Assembly (NCBI RefSeq): GCF_030403745.1
Contig: NZ_JAQMWP010000001.1
Coordinates: forward strand, 496,001 to 560,000
Origin: Streptomyces sp. S.PB5
Lineage (GTDB): Bacteria > Actinomycetota > Actinomycetes > Streptomycetales > Streptomycetaceae
Direction of reading: 5' to 3'
DNA length: 64,000 bases
Below the pieces are notes generated by a model that did no database searches, was not told the origin of the DNA, and was given only the letters and a program-made list of their open reading frames with translations. Numbering within the stretch: the stretch's first letter is position 1; each line of letters begins with the position of its first letter. The position numbers were made by a program, and so were the translations under genes. Shown piece after piece: positions 1-8,126 of the stretch.

Positions 1-220
1 GGCCATCGCCTGTGTGCTCACCGGGACCGGGAGGGACGGAGCGATGGGCGTGGACGCGGTCAAGCAACGTGGCGGCACCGTGATCGTGCAGGACCCGGCG
101 ACGGCCGAATTCAAGGGCATGCCGGAGGCGGCGGTGGGTACGGGCAAGGTTGACTTCGTGCTACCTCTGGAGGAGATCGCCGCGGTGATCCGCGGACTCG
201 TCGAGACCAAGAGGCAGTAA
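1..220 (+). CDS. CheB-type protein-glutamate methylesterase, C-terminal fragment
   Basis: The gene enters the window already open; only about 73 C-terminal residues are visible. The readable motif VLTGTGRDGAMG is the glycine-rich active-site loop of the CheB methylesterase domain, with the catalytic Asp of the GRDG segment, and it is followed by the family's VQDPATAEFKGMPEAA strand-loop. CheB enzymes remove methyl groups added by CheR. The stop lies 5 nt before the start of the CheR-like gene, so the pair is probably co-transcribed. Whether a receiver domain precedes the catalytic domain cannot be seen. Confidence 0.85.
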   Translation, partial: AIACVLTGTGRDGAMGVDAVKQRGGTVIVQDPATAEFKGMPEAAVGTGKVDFVLPLEEIAAVIRGLVETKRQ

Positions 221-225
221 CGGCA

Positions 226-2124
226 GTGGTGGCAGGTATGGGCGAGGGACCGGCGGACACGGAGACCGACGAGGAACTGGAAGAACTCCTCGGCTTCCTG
301 AGGGATGCCCGCGGCTTCGACTTCACCGGGTACAAGCGGTCCTCCCTGGGCCGCCGTATCCGCAAACGCATGGCCGACGCGGAGGTGGAGTCGTACGCCG
401 ACTACCGCGACCGGCTGGAGACCAACGCGGGTGAGTTCAACGCCCTGTTCAACACCATCCTGATCAACGTCACCTCCTTCTTCCGCGACCCCGAGGCCTG
501 GACCTTCCTGCAGCGCGAGGTGCTCCCGGAACTGCTCGCCCAGAGCGGTACCGACGAGGAGATCCGGGTGTGGAGCGCGGGCTGCTCCAGCGGCGAGGAG
601 GCCTACTCCCTGGCGATCATGTTCGCCGAGGCGCTGGGCCTGGACGAGACCCTGGAACGCGTCAAGATCTACGGCACCGACGTCGACGACGAGGCCCTGC
701 GCGAGGCCCGCTCGGGGCTGTATCCGGCCAAGGCCCTCGCCGCGTTCGACCCCGAACTGCGCGAGAAGTACTTCGAGCCGAACGGCGTCCGCTTCGGCTT
801 CCGCCCCGATCTGCGCCGCCGGGTCATCTTCGGCCGCCACGACATCACCCGCGACGCCCCGATCTCCCGCCTGGACCTGCTGCTGTGCCGCAACACGCTG
901 ATGTACTTCAACGTCGAGGCGCAGAACCAGATCGTCGACCGCTTCCACTTCGCGCTCCGCGAGGGCGGCTTCCTCTTCCTCGGCAAGGCGGAGATGCTGC
1001 TCAACGACTCCGAGCGGTTCGATGTGATGAGCATGCGGCAACGGGTGTTCCGGCGCCGCCCGGGCAGTTCCGCGTCGCCGTACCAGCCCGCCCCGGTGAT
1101 GAAGGCCCGGGCCGGTGCGAGCGGTGAACTGCACTCGGTGGCCCGTCACCGGCAGATGCGTGACCTCATCCTCGACGCCGCGCCCAGCGCCACCGTGGCG
1201 GTCGACGCGGACGGTGTCGTCGTGCACGTCAACAGCCATGCCCGTGCGCATTTCGGCCTCACCCCGAACGACATCGGGCGCCCCTTCCAGGATCTGGAGA
1301 TCTCCTATCGCCCGGTGGAACTGCGCTCCATGATCGAGCAGGCCCGTCATGAACGGCGCACGCTGCGCGTCAACGGCGCCGAACGCCGGGCCGGCGAGGA
1401 CGTGCAGTACTTCGACATCCTGGTCCAGCCGCTGGCCGGCCCCGACGGACTGGCCGCCGCCACGACCATCACCTTCAACGACGTCACGGTCGCCACCCAG
1501 CTCAAGGCCGAGATCAAGCGGGTGCGCGAGGACCTGGAGACGGCCTACGAGGAACTCCAGTCCACCAACGAGGAGTTGGAGACCACCAACGAGGAACTCC
1601 AGTCGAGCATCGAGGAACTGGAGACCACCAACGAGGAACTCCAGTCCACCAACGAGGAGTTGGAGACCACCAACGAGGAACTCCAGTCCGGCAACGAGGA
1701 ACTGGAGACCATGAACGAGGAGATGCGGCTGCGCTCCGAGGAGCTCGACGAGGCCCGCACCTTCCTGGAGGCGGTCCTGACCTCCATCGCCGCCGGAGTC
1801 GTCGTCCTCGACCAGAACCTGAAGGTCAAGAGCTGGAACCGGGGCGCCGCCGACCTGTGGGGTCTGCGCCCCGAGGAAGTCGTCGACCAGGACTTCTTCG
1901 ACCTGGACTTCGGACTGCCCACCGAGAAACTGCGGGACACCGTGCAGCGCTGCCTCGACGCCGGCGGGCGCGGCACCCCGGAGCCGGTGACGGCCGTGAA
2001 CCGGCTGGGCCGGACCATCACCTGCATGGTGCAGTGCAGCCCCTTCGACGGGCACCACGGCGGGGTCGTGCTGCTCATGGAAGAAGGCCGGACAGACACC
2101 TCCGCCCAAGCAGGCGGGGCGTAG
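226..2124 (+). CDS. CheR-type methyltransferase fused to a coiled coil and two PAS-like domains
   Basis: 632 residues from a GTG start; an ATG four codons on is an alternative. Residues about 15-275 form a CheR SAM-dependent methyltransferase: an N-terminal helical part, then the SAM site WSAGCSSGEEAYSLA near residue 116 and LLLCRNTLMYF. Residues about 310-420 resemble a PAS domain. Residues about 425-500 are an almost pure Glu/Asn/Thr/Ser coiled coil with repeated NEELETTNEELQS units, and about 510-620 is a second PAS-like domain. This layout is known for CheB/CheR-PAS hybrids that act in signalling outside flagellar chemotaxis. It is followed 9 nt later by a GAF-ANTAR gene. The domain calls are secure; the methylated substrate is unknown. 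Confidence 0.9.
   Translation: MVAGMGEGPADTETDEELEELLGFLRDARGFDFTGYKRSSLGRRIRKRMADAEVESYADYRDRLETNAGEFNALFNTILINVTSFFRDPEAWTFLQREVLPELLAQSGTDEEIRVWSAGCSSGEEAYSLAIMFAEALGLDETLERVKIYGTDVDDEALREARSGLYPAKALAAFDPELREKYFEPNGVRFGFRPDLRRRVIFGRHDITRDAPISRLDLLLCRNTLMYFNVEAQNQIVDRFHFALREGGFLFLGKAEMLLNDSERFDVMSMRQRVFRRRPGSSASPYQPAPVMKARAGASGELHSVARHRQMRDLILDAAPSATVAVDADGVVVHVNSHARAHFGLTPNDIGRPFQDLEISYRPVELRSMIEQARHERRTLRVNGAERRAGEDVQYFDILVQPLAGPDGLAAATTITFNDVTVATQLKAEIKRVREDLETAYEELQSTNEELETTNEELQSSIEELETTNEELQSTNEELETTNEELQSGNEELETMNEEMRLRSEELDEARTFLEAVLTSIAAGVVVLDQNLKVKSWNRGAADLWGLRPEEVVDQDFFDLDFGLPTEKLRDTVQRCLDAGGRGTPEPVTAVNRLGRTITCMVQCSPFDGHHGGVVLLMEEGRTDTSAQAGGA
1549..1728 (+). repeat. In-gene heptad-repeat DNA coding for the CheR hybrid's coiled coil
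   Basis: The DNA alternates two near-identical 21-nt units coding for EELQSTN and EELETTN, about eight heptads in a row with only a few substitutions (SSI, SGN and TMN variants). Both the protein and nucleotide sequences repeat, so copy number could change by slippage or recombination. This type of linker is known between the CheR and PAS parts of such hybrids. Confidence 0.85.
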
Positions 2125-2133
2125 GATTCCGGT

Positions 2134-2997
2134 ATGGCCAAGGGAGATGGGCCCCTGGAACATCCGGCCTCCGCCGAGCGAAGGGCCGCTGCGGCGCGCG
2201 CACGCTTCGCACACGAGACCGCCAACGCCGAGCGGCACGAGCTCCTGGCGGGTCAGGCCGTCTCCGAGCCACTCAGGAACATGCATGTGCGGATCGCCGC
2301 GCTGCACCGGTCGAGTGCCGACTGCCACCGGACCGCGGCCCGGCTCCAGGACGAGTACCTGGCCCGCCTGGCGGACTGGGCGGTGGGAGGCGACGTCCCC
2401 GAACCCCTGTTCATGAGCGGGGTCGCGGAGGCCTGCGGCACCAGCAGTGCCGCCCTCACCCTGGTCGGCGCGACCTTCGACGACCTCGCCCTGGCCGCGT
2501 CCGACGAACCGTCGCGGGCCGCCCAGGAGTTGGAGTTCCTGCTCGGCGAGGGCCCGGCCCGGGACGCCACACGCGGGAACCGCCCCGTCTCGGCGTCCGG
2601 CCGGTCCCTGGCCGAGCGCTGGCCCGGCTACGGCCCGGCCGTCCTGGAACTCGGCATCCTGGAGGTGGCCGCCGTACCGCTCTCCATGTCGGACATCTGT
2701 GTGGGCGCCCTCGCCGTCTTCGACCCCGGTCCCGGAGTCATCGGTTCGACCGCCTTCATCCGGATCGCCGAGGCGCTCACCCGCACCATGATCCTCAGCC
2801 GGGACGCCGATCCCGGCCTGTACGGCGCCACCGATCTGCGGCTGGCGGTCCACCAGGCGGCCGGTATGGTCGCGGTCCAGCTGGAGTGCGGGGTGCACGA
2901 CGCGCTGGAGCTGATCAAGGCGCGGGCGTTCACGGAGAACACCTCCGCGGGCTTCGTGGCGACGCGCATCATCAGTGGTGAGCTGCGACTTGGCTGA
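2134..2997 (+). CDS. GAF and ANTAR domain protein (RNA-binding antiterminator type)
   Basis: 287 residues. The N-terminus is Ala/Arg/His-rich and helical. Residues about 85-215 have the layout of a GAF domain (LEFLLGEGPARDATRG followed by AAVPLSMSDICVGALAVFD). The last 55 residues match ANTAR (LRLAVHQAAGMVAVQLECGVHDALELIKARAF), the three-helix RNA-binding domain that recognises paired hairpins to prevent termination. It lies 9 nt after the CheR hybrid and 81 nt before a second GAF-ANTAR gene, suggesting one sensory operon. The GAF ligand is unknown. The ATG start leaves the domains complete. Confidence 0.82.
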   Translation: MAKGDGPLEHPASAERRAAAARARFAHETANAERHELLAGQAVSEPLRNMHVRIAALHRSSADCHRTAARLQDEYLARLADWAVGGDVPEPLFMSGVAEACGTSSAALTLVGATFDDLALAASDEPSRAAQELEFLLGEGPARDATRGNRPVSASGRSLAERWPGYGPAVLELGILEVAAVPLSMSDICVGALAVFDPGPGVIGSTAFIRIAEALTRTMILSRDADPGLYGATDLRLAVHQAAGMVAVQLECGVHDALELIKARAFTENTSAGFVATRIISGELRLG

Positions 2998-3078
2998 GGC
3001 GGGGGAGCGGCCGGGGGCGGACAGGGGAGATTACGGACGGGGGCCCGTGGCCGACGTCCGAGAGGGGAAGCGAAGCTC

Positions 3079-3804
3079 ATGAGCATGCCGGTGTCGCAGC
3101 AGCAACTCGCGCAGGCCTTCGTCGACCTGGCGGCCTGCGAGGTCACCGAACCCGACCGGCTGCTCGCGGTGCTCGCGGAGCACGGCAGCGGGCTGCTCGG
3201 CAACGTTGCCGCGATCGTGCTGTACGCGCCCGACGAGCGGGCGCCGGTCGAATTCGCGGGAACCGGGGAGGAGTTGATCCGGTTGGCGCAGGACGCCGTC
3301 GAGTGGGGCGAGGGCCCGGGGCCGCAGGTCCGCCGCACCGGCCGCCCGCTTCCGGACACCGCGCTCGACGCCGAGGCGACCCGCCGCGACTGGCCTCGCT
3401 ACACCTCCCGCGCCCTGTCCCTGGGCTACGGACGGGCCGCCGCGCTTCCTCTTCACGTCGGCGCGGAGACCCAGGGTGCCCTGGTGCTGCTCGGTCGCGG
3501 CCGCACCCCCCTCGACCCCGCCCTCCTGGACCTCGCCCAGTGCCTCACGGACGCCGCCGGCTGGGCCCTGGAGCGCGACCGCGCCCTGCGCGAGAGCCGG
3601 GCCCTGGCCGACCAGCTGGGCCAGGCCCTGACCAGCCGCATCATCATCGAACAGGCCAAGGGCATGCTCGCCGCCCGGCTCTCCGTCACGGTCGACGAGG
3701 CCTTCGACATCCTCCGCACCCATGCCCGCTCCCAGCGCCGCCGCCTGCCGGAGGTGGCGGGCGAGGTCGTACGCAGGCAACTGGACCTGCGCCCCACCCG
3801 CTGA
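3079..3804 (+). CDS. GAF and ANTAR domain protein, second copy
   Basis: 241 residues; the ATG at 3079 is preceded by a GAGGGGAAG stretch. Residues about 10-165 form a GAF-like sensor (GEGPGPQVRRTGRPLPDT, AAALPLHVGAETQGALVLLG). The last 65 residues form a clear ANTAR domain with the hallmark IIIEQAKGMLAARL and AFDILRTHARSQRRRLPEVA segments. It is a more canonical ANTAR than the copy just upstream. The probable role is a signal-controlled RNA-binding antiterminator, with the CheB/CheR proteins as upstream partners by position only. It ends 18 nt from the convergent hydrolase-phosphotransferase gene, with no obvious terminator between them. Confidence 0.85.
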   Translation: MSMPVSQQQLAQAFVDLAACEVTEPDRLLAVLAEHGSGLLGNVAAIVLYAPDERAPVEFAGTGEELIRLAQDAVEWGEGPGPQVRRTGRPLPDTALDAEATRRDWPRYTSRALSLGYGRAAALPLHVGAETQGALVLLGRGRTPLDPALLDLAQCLTDAAGWALERDRALRESRALADQLGQALTSRIIIEQAKGMLAARLSVTVDEAFDILRTHARSQRRRLPEVAGEVVRRQLDLRPTR

Positions 3805-3822
3805 GCCGCCCGCGCCCATCCC

Positions 3823-5427
3823 TCAGGCGTACCGCTCCAGCAACCCGCCCACATAGGCCTCCAACCGCCCGCCCAGCACCTCGGGCGTCAGATCGGTGCG
3901 CCCCAACTCCTGCCACGGCCCCGCCAGTTTCGCCGCGTCCGGTGCATAGGCGAGGGAGTCGAGAAGCCGCCAGTACAAGTGCTCGGGCCCGTCCGCGAGC
4001 CGACGGCCGCCCTGCGCCTCGTAACGGTCCCGGAAGCCGAGCCCGTGCTCCGGCCCGTGCAGCAGCGCCAGCGCGGTGGAGCAGTGGGCGACATCCAGAT
4101 CGGCCGGCCCCCAGGAGGTCTCGACCCAGTCCACGACCCCACCGATCCGCAGGTCGTCCGTGAAGAGCACGTTCCCGGGATGGAAGTCCCGGTGCAGAAA
4201 GACCCCTTCGTACGACGGCGGATCGCGCCGGATGACCTCCACGGCCCGCTCCCACAGCGCCCCGTGCGGCGCACGCACCTGCTCCGGGGACGTCCACGCC
4301 TGATAGGTGCGCGGCCGCTCGCGCGGTACGACCTCGTGGATCCGCACGAGTTGTGCCGCCAGCAGGTCCAGTCGCCGTACGAGGTCCTCCTCGTCGACCC
4401 GCACCCGGCCCGGCAGCCGGGACATCAACAGGCTCGGATGGTCGGCGTGTTCGGCGGTGGCGTCCACGGCGATCGGTTCGGCGGCCGGGATGCCGTCCTC
4501 GTCGGCCAGCAGAGCGAGGACGGCCGCCTCGCGGTTCAGGAGGCCGGGCGCGTGGCGGCGGAAGAACGGTTTCACGAAGGACCGCAGGACCAGTTCCGTG
4601 CCGTCGTCGAGGGTGAGTCCGCGCATCTGCGCACTCCAACCGCCCGACAGGAAACGCGTGGTGGCGACCGTACGGCCCTCGGGCAGCTGCTTGGCCACCC
4701 AGGTGCGGGTCGCCGTCCAGCCCTCGGTCAGCAGCAGGTCGACGAACTCCCGCCGGGCGCCCGCGTGATCGCGCAGCCACAGGCCCAGGAAGTGGTCGGC
4801 GTCGGGGAGTTCGAACCGGGTGTACTGGGAACGTGCGGCCAGCGCGTCCTGGACCGCCTCGGTCACCTCCGGCGGAATGACCGTGTCGTTCCCCGGGACC
4901 GCGAGCACCGCCCGCCCCTCGTACCCCCGCAGCACCCCGAGTGCGGGCGCCTCGCACCAGCTGTCCGGCGTACGGATGATCTCGCTGAACAGTCCGTCCC
5001 CGTCCCCGAACGGCACGTCCCACGCCTGTGCGGCGTACACCGCGGGCGCGCACAGCCCGATCGCCGCCACCCGCTCCCCGTAGTGTCCGGCGAGATCCGC
5101 CACCGTCTGTCCGCTCATGCTGAACCCCACCAGGATCAGCGGCCCCTCGGCGGGCACCCGGGCGTCGATCACCGCGACGGCCTGCTCGAACCGGCGTCTC
5201 AGGCTCAACTCCCGCAGCTCGCCGGTGGATTCGCCGTGTCCGGAGAAGTCGAGGGCGAGCGCGGCGCAGCCGCGGTCCGTGAACTCCTCCAGGAGGGGCA
5301 CCAGCCGCTCCTTGCTGCCGTTGCCGGCCCCGTGCAGCAGAACGGCGGTGGCTCGCCCCGAGCCACCGCCGCCGTACACCCCGCTGAGCCGTTCCGCGCC
5401 GTGATCGAACGTGAAGTTGGAGAGCAT
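3823..5427 (-). CDS. Alpha/beta-hydrolase fused to an aminoglycoside-phosphotransferase-like kinase
   Basis: 534 residues, two enzymes in one chain. Residues about 1-230 form an alpha/beta-hydrolase: LLHGAG oxyanion loop, DFSGHGES, nucleophile elbow GFSMSG (probable Ser103, with Ser105 where Gly is usual), Asp181 in VPGNDT and His212 in DADHF. Residues about 240-534 form an APH/choline-kinase-like domain: SGGWSAQMRG glycine loop, catalytic HRDFHPGN (His412, Asp414, Asn419) and metal-binding VVDW (Asp433). All key residues of both halves are present. Substrates cannot be deduced: it could modify a small molecule or antibiotic, or act in metabolite repair. A 16-bp tandem repeat overlaps its start codon. 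It is transcribed opposite to the upstream sensory module. Confidence 0.85.
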   Translation of the reverse strand: MLSNFTFDHGAERLSGVYGGGGSGRATAVLLHGAGNGSKERLVPLLEEFTDRGCAALALDFSGHGESTGELRELSLRRRFEQAVAVIDARVPAEGPLILVGFSMSGQTVADLAGHYGERVAAIGLCAPAVYAAQAWDVPFGDGDGLFSEIIRTPDSWCEAPALGVLRGYEGRAVLAVPGNDTVIPPEVTEAVQDALAARSQYTRFELPDADHFLGLWLRDHAGARREFVDLLLTEGWTATRTWVAKQLPEGRTVATTRFLSGGWSAQMRGLTLDDGTELVLRSFVKPFFRRHAPGLLNREAAVLALLADEDGIPAAEPIAVDATAEHADHPSLLMSRLPGRVRVDEEDLVRRLDLLAAQLVRIHEVVPRERPRTYQAWTSPEQVRAPHGALWERAVEVIRRDPPSYEGVFLHRDFHPGNVLFTDDLRIGGVVDWVETSWGPADLDVAHCSTALALLHGPEHGLGFRDRYEAQGGRRLADGPEHLYWRLLDSLAYAPDAAKLAGPWQELGRTDLTPEVLGGRLEAYVGGLLERYA

Positions 5428-5478
5428 GCCCTCATACGATCATGCCCTCATGCGATCACGCCCGCGTTCGATCATGCC
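5425..5478. repeat. 16-bp tandem repeat across the start of the hydrolase-kinase gene
   Basis: Three consecutive 16-nt units plus a 6-nt partial: 5425-5440 (CATGCCCTCATACGAT), 5441-5456 (CATGCCCTCATGCGAT) and 5457-5472 (CACGCCCGCGTTCGAT), then CATGCC. On the minus strand the first two units carry GAGGGCATG, so each contains a weak ribosome-binding-like GAGGG and an ATG. The ATG of the first unit is the assigned start; that of the second opens a three-codon ORF. Confidence 0.75.
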
Positions 5479-5486
5479 GGCTCGGC

Positions 5487-5987
5487 TCAGGCAGCCGACT
5501 TCTGCGCCGCCTTGATCGCCTCGCGCAGATGGTCCTCGTCGGCCTGGCTGAGCGAGGTCTGCACCAACTGGCCGCCGAACGGCGTGAGTTGAGGGATCAC
5601 CTTGTCCTGGGCGGCCTGCTTGACCAGGACGAAGAGGGCCGCGGCGCCCGGACGCAGATTCTGGCTCAGCTCCTTCATGAAGTTGTCGTTGATGCCCGTG
5701 TCGGTGACCGCGCCCCCGGCCGCACCGGCCGCCGCGCCCACCGCCGCCCCGAGCAGCGGGGCGAGGAACAGCAGCCCGATCACCCCGCCCCACAGCGCTC
5801 CGCCGGCCGCCCCGACGGCGGTGTGGTTGACGGCCTGGTGCAGCTTGATCCTGCCGTCGTCGCGGCGCTCGACGACCACGATGTCCTCCAGCTCGACGAG
5901 ATGCTGCTTCGACAGCTCGACGACCTTGTCGCGGACCTGGTTCGCGGTGGCGAGGTCGTCGTAGGCGACGACGAAGAGATCACTCAT
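5487..5987 (-). CDS. DUF1269 family membrane protein
   Basis: 166 residues. The N-terminal 50 residues ([20 protein letters not shown] onward) form a small alpha/beta unit. They are followed by a glycine/alanine-zipper hydrophobic hairpin of about 45 residues ([20 protein letters not shown] then [17 protein letters not shown]) and a C-terminal helical part ending in [11 protein letters not shown]. This is the DUF1269 layout. The function is not established; such proteins often accompany stress or transport genes. The minus-strand AAGGGG ahead of the ATG supports the start. The divergent gap of 200 nt to the next plus-strand gene should hold promoters for both. Confidence 0.8.
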   Translation of the reverse strand: MSDLFVVAYDDLATANQVRDKVVELSKQHLVELEDIVVVERRDDGRIKLHQAVNHTAVGAAGGALWGGVIGLLFLAPLLGAAVGAAAGAAGGAVTDTGINDNFMKELSQNLRPGAAALFVLVKQAAQDKVIPQLTPFGGQLVQTSLSQADEDHLREAIKAAQKSAA

Positions 5988-6187
5988 CCGAATTGCCCCT
6001 TATGTAGGGAATGGTTCTCTTCGTCGACTCTAGGCCGCGGGAAAAGGAGATGCACACCGAGTGACCGTCTCCCTACGCTGGACAAGCATTGCGGAGCTGC
6101 TCCTTACCGCTTGCCGCAGGACCGGCGTCACTCTCCGGAACCGGGGCTACTCTGCTGCTCACCCACCCACGCACACGGAGGCCCGTG

Positions 6188-6472
6188 ATGGGCACCATCG
6201 TCATGGCCGGGGCCGCGGTCCTGGTCGTCCTAGGATTCGGAAACAGCGTCTACTGGCTCGCCGCCGCGGCCGTCCTCTTCCTGTACCTGCAGTACGGGCG
6301 GGGCGCGTCCTCGACCTCGTCGTCCAGGGGCGGTTCCTCGTCCGGGGTCATGCCCGGCGACTACCGCACGTACCGGGACCGCCGCGACAAGCAGGCCAAG
6401 TGGGACCGGCGCTACCGCCGCGAGCGCCCCTTCGAGGCCCGCCGTCAGGAGCGCGAGAAGCGGGGCAAGTGA
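6188..6472 (+). CDS. Small membrane protein with a basic C-terminal tail, unknown function
   Basis: 94 residues. The frame is open further upstream, but the ATG at 6188 is chosen because GGAGG lies 6 nt before it and the hydrophobic segment starts directly after. Residues about 3-35 form one or two membrane helices (IVMAGAAVLVVLGFG, YWLAAAAVLFLYLQYG). A Ser/Gly linker and a highly charged tail of alternating Arg, Lys and Asp/Glu (DYRTYRDRRDKQAKWDRRYR) follow, probably cytoplasmic. I do not recognise the family. It converges on the htpX-pspAB operon across a strong hairpin. Confidence 0.75.
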   Translation: MGTIVMAGAAVLVVLGFGNSVYWLAAAAVLFLYLQYGRGASSTSSSRGGSSSGVMPGDYRTYRDRRDKQAKWDRRYRRERPFEARRQEREKRGK

Positions 6473-6488
6473 CCCTCGCCCCCCGGGC

Positions 6489-6513
6489 CGCCCCCGGTCA
6501 CAGCCCGGGGGCG
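6489..6513. terminator. Bidirectional hairpin between the small membrane protein gene and pspAB
   Basis: A 9-bp perfect GC stem, CGCCCCCGG (6489-6497) and CCGGGGGCG (6505-6513), with a 7-nt loop. The right arm lies inside the last codons of the minus-strand pspAB. It is placed to stop transcription from both convergent units. No U-tract, as is common in Streptomyces. Confidence 0.6.
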
Positions 6514-7082
6514 CCCCACACCGGGAACCAGCGGCTCAGGTCCTGCTCGACCCGCAGATCGTTCCCGAGCGCCGCCTTGACCTGCAGTTCCAGCGCGTTG
6601 TCGCGCCGCTGCCCCGCACCGGGCAGCGGCGCGAACGGGAACCACGTACCGCGCTTGTAGAGATAGACCAGCGCGAGCGTACGGCCCTCGCCGTCCCGGA
6701 AGCCCGCCAGCGAGCACAGCAGCTGCGGGCCGAAGCCGTTGACCTCCATCGAGGCGTTCACGGCGTGCAGGTCGTTCACGAGAAGGTGCAGCTCGTCGGG
6801 GGAGCGCTCGGAGACCAGCCAGGAGTAGCCGTACTCGTCGCGCTGCAGCCGCACGGGCGGTCCGTCGCGGTCGGCATCCGCGTCGAGCAGCGCCTGCACC
6901 TCGCGGTGCGTCTGCTCGAACGCCGCCCCCTCGACCGTCGCGAAACACACCGCCCCGCTGCCGGTCGGGGTGAACCCCGAGGCGGCCTCCAGGGTCACGG
7001 CCGCCGACGGCAGCCCGAAGAGCTGGTCGAGATCGGGCGCGACCGGCTTGGTCCGCCCGAGCAGGATGTCCAGCAGCCCCAT
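6498..7082 (-). CDS. pspAB: PspA-associated protein PspAB
   Basis: 194 residues starting MGLLDILLGRTKPVAPDLDQ and ending RWFPVWGAPGL, the pattern of actinobacterial PspAB. The protein is soluble, mixed alpha/beta, with no signal peptide or membrane helix. In actinobacteria this protein is paired with HtpX in the phage-shock-type membrane stress response; its biochemical role is not settled. Here its ATG is 6 nt after the htpX stop, so the two are certainly co-transcribed. The partner genes pspA and pspAA lie at 54-55 kb in this window. Confidence 0.85.
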   Translation of the reverse strand: MGLLDILLGRTKPVAPDLDQLFGLPSAAVTLEAASGFTPTGSGAVCFATVEGAAFEQTHREVQALLDADADRDGPPVRLQRDEYGYSWLVSERSPDELHLLVNDLHAVNASMEVNGFGPQLLCSLAGFRDGEGRTLALVYLYKRGTWFPFAPLPGAGQRRDNALELQVKAALGNDLRVEQDLSRWFPVWGAPGL

Positions 7083-7088
7083 GTCTTC

Positions 7089-8015
7089 TCAGTCTGCCTT
7101 CCTCGGTTCCCCCGGGACCACGGCCTCACCCAACTCGGTCGAGATCCGCCCCAGTTGCTCCAGTCGCTGCTCCAGGCTCGGGTGTGTGGAGAAGAGCCGC
7201 GAGACACCGGCCTCGGCCCCGAGCGCCGGGGTGAAGTAGAAGGCGTTGAACGCCTGCGCCGTCCGCAGGTCCTTGCTCGGGATCTTCGCGATGTCCCCGG
7301 AGACCTTGGTGAGCGCGGAGGCCAGCACCGAGGGCCGCCCGGTCAACTGCGCCGCGGCCCGGTCCGCGGCCAGCTCCCGGTACCGGGAGAGCGCCCGGAT
7401 GAGCAGGAAGGAGATGGCGTACACCGCCGCGGAGACCCCCATCACCCCCGCGAAGACGACGGCGGTGTTCTGATCCTTCCGCCCGCCGAACAGCTGCGAG
7501 TAGAAGGCGAACCGCACGACGAGCCCGGCGAGCACACCGAGGAACGAGGCGACGGTGATGACGGCGACGTCCTTGTGCGCGACATGCGACAGCTCGTGCG
7601 CGAGGACGCCTTCCAGTTCCTCCGGTGACAGCCGCCGCAGCAGCCCGGTCGTCACACACACCACCGCGTGATCGGGATTCCGTCCGGTGGCGAAGGCGTT
7701 CGGCATGTCGATGTCCGACACGGCGACCACCGGCTTGGGCATGTCAGCGATGGCGCACAGCCGGTCGACGACTCCGTGCAACTCCGGATACTCCTCCCGC
7801 TCCACGACCCGCCCGCGCATCGCGAACAGCGCGACCCGGTCGGAGAACCAGTACTGCGCCCCCAGCACCCCCGCGGCCACGACCACCACGAGGACCCAGG
7901 ACTTCAGCAGCACGATCAACGCGGCGACGAATCCCACGTACAGCAGTCCGAGCAGAAAGAGCGTGACCGTCATCCGCACGGTCAGCCGCCGATCGCTCCG
8001 GAAACGGCTCTGCAT
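7089..8015 (-). CDS. htpX: HtpX family zinc metalloprotease
   Basis: 308 residues from the ATG at 8015; this start is preferred over in-frame upstream codons because GGGG lies 8 nt before it and it gives the usual MQSRFRSDRRLTVRM beginning. There are two membrane helices at about 15-55, the zinc-binding HELSH (His140, Glu141, His144) in EGVLAHELSHVAHKD, two further helices, and the third ligand Glu214 in SRYRELAADRAAA. HtpX is a membrane-embedded protease degrading damaged membrane proteins. It forms an operon with pspAB, linking it to envelope stress. All catalytic residues are intact. Confidence 0.93.
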   Translation of the reverse strand: MQSRFRSDRRLTVRMTVTLFLLGLLYVGFVAALIVLLKSWVLVVVVAAGVLGAQYWFSDRVALFAMRGRVVEREEYPELHGVVDRLCAIADMPKPVVAVSDIDMPNAFATGRNPDHAVVCVTTGLLRRLSPEELEGVLAHELSHVAHKDVAVITVASFLGVLAGLVVRFAFYSQLFGGRKDQNTAVVFAGVMGVSAAVYAISFLLIRALSRYRELAADRAAAQLTGRPSVLASALTKVSGDIAKIPSKDLRTAQAFNAFYFTPALGAEAGVSRLFSTHPSLEQRLEQLGRISTELGEAVVPGEPRKAD

Positions 8016-8126
8016 CTGCATCACCCCGCAGTCAGGCACTCGTCCCACTGCCAGTGTGCACCCGGCCCCACCATGGACCGATCCCGATCAGCCCTAAGGA
8101 GAGCAAAAGAATGGGTACCCAGCGGA

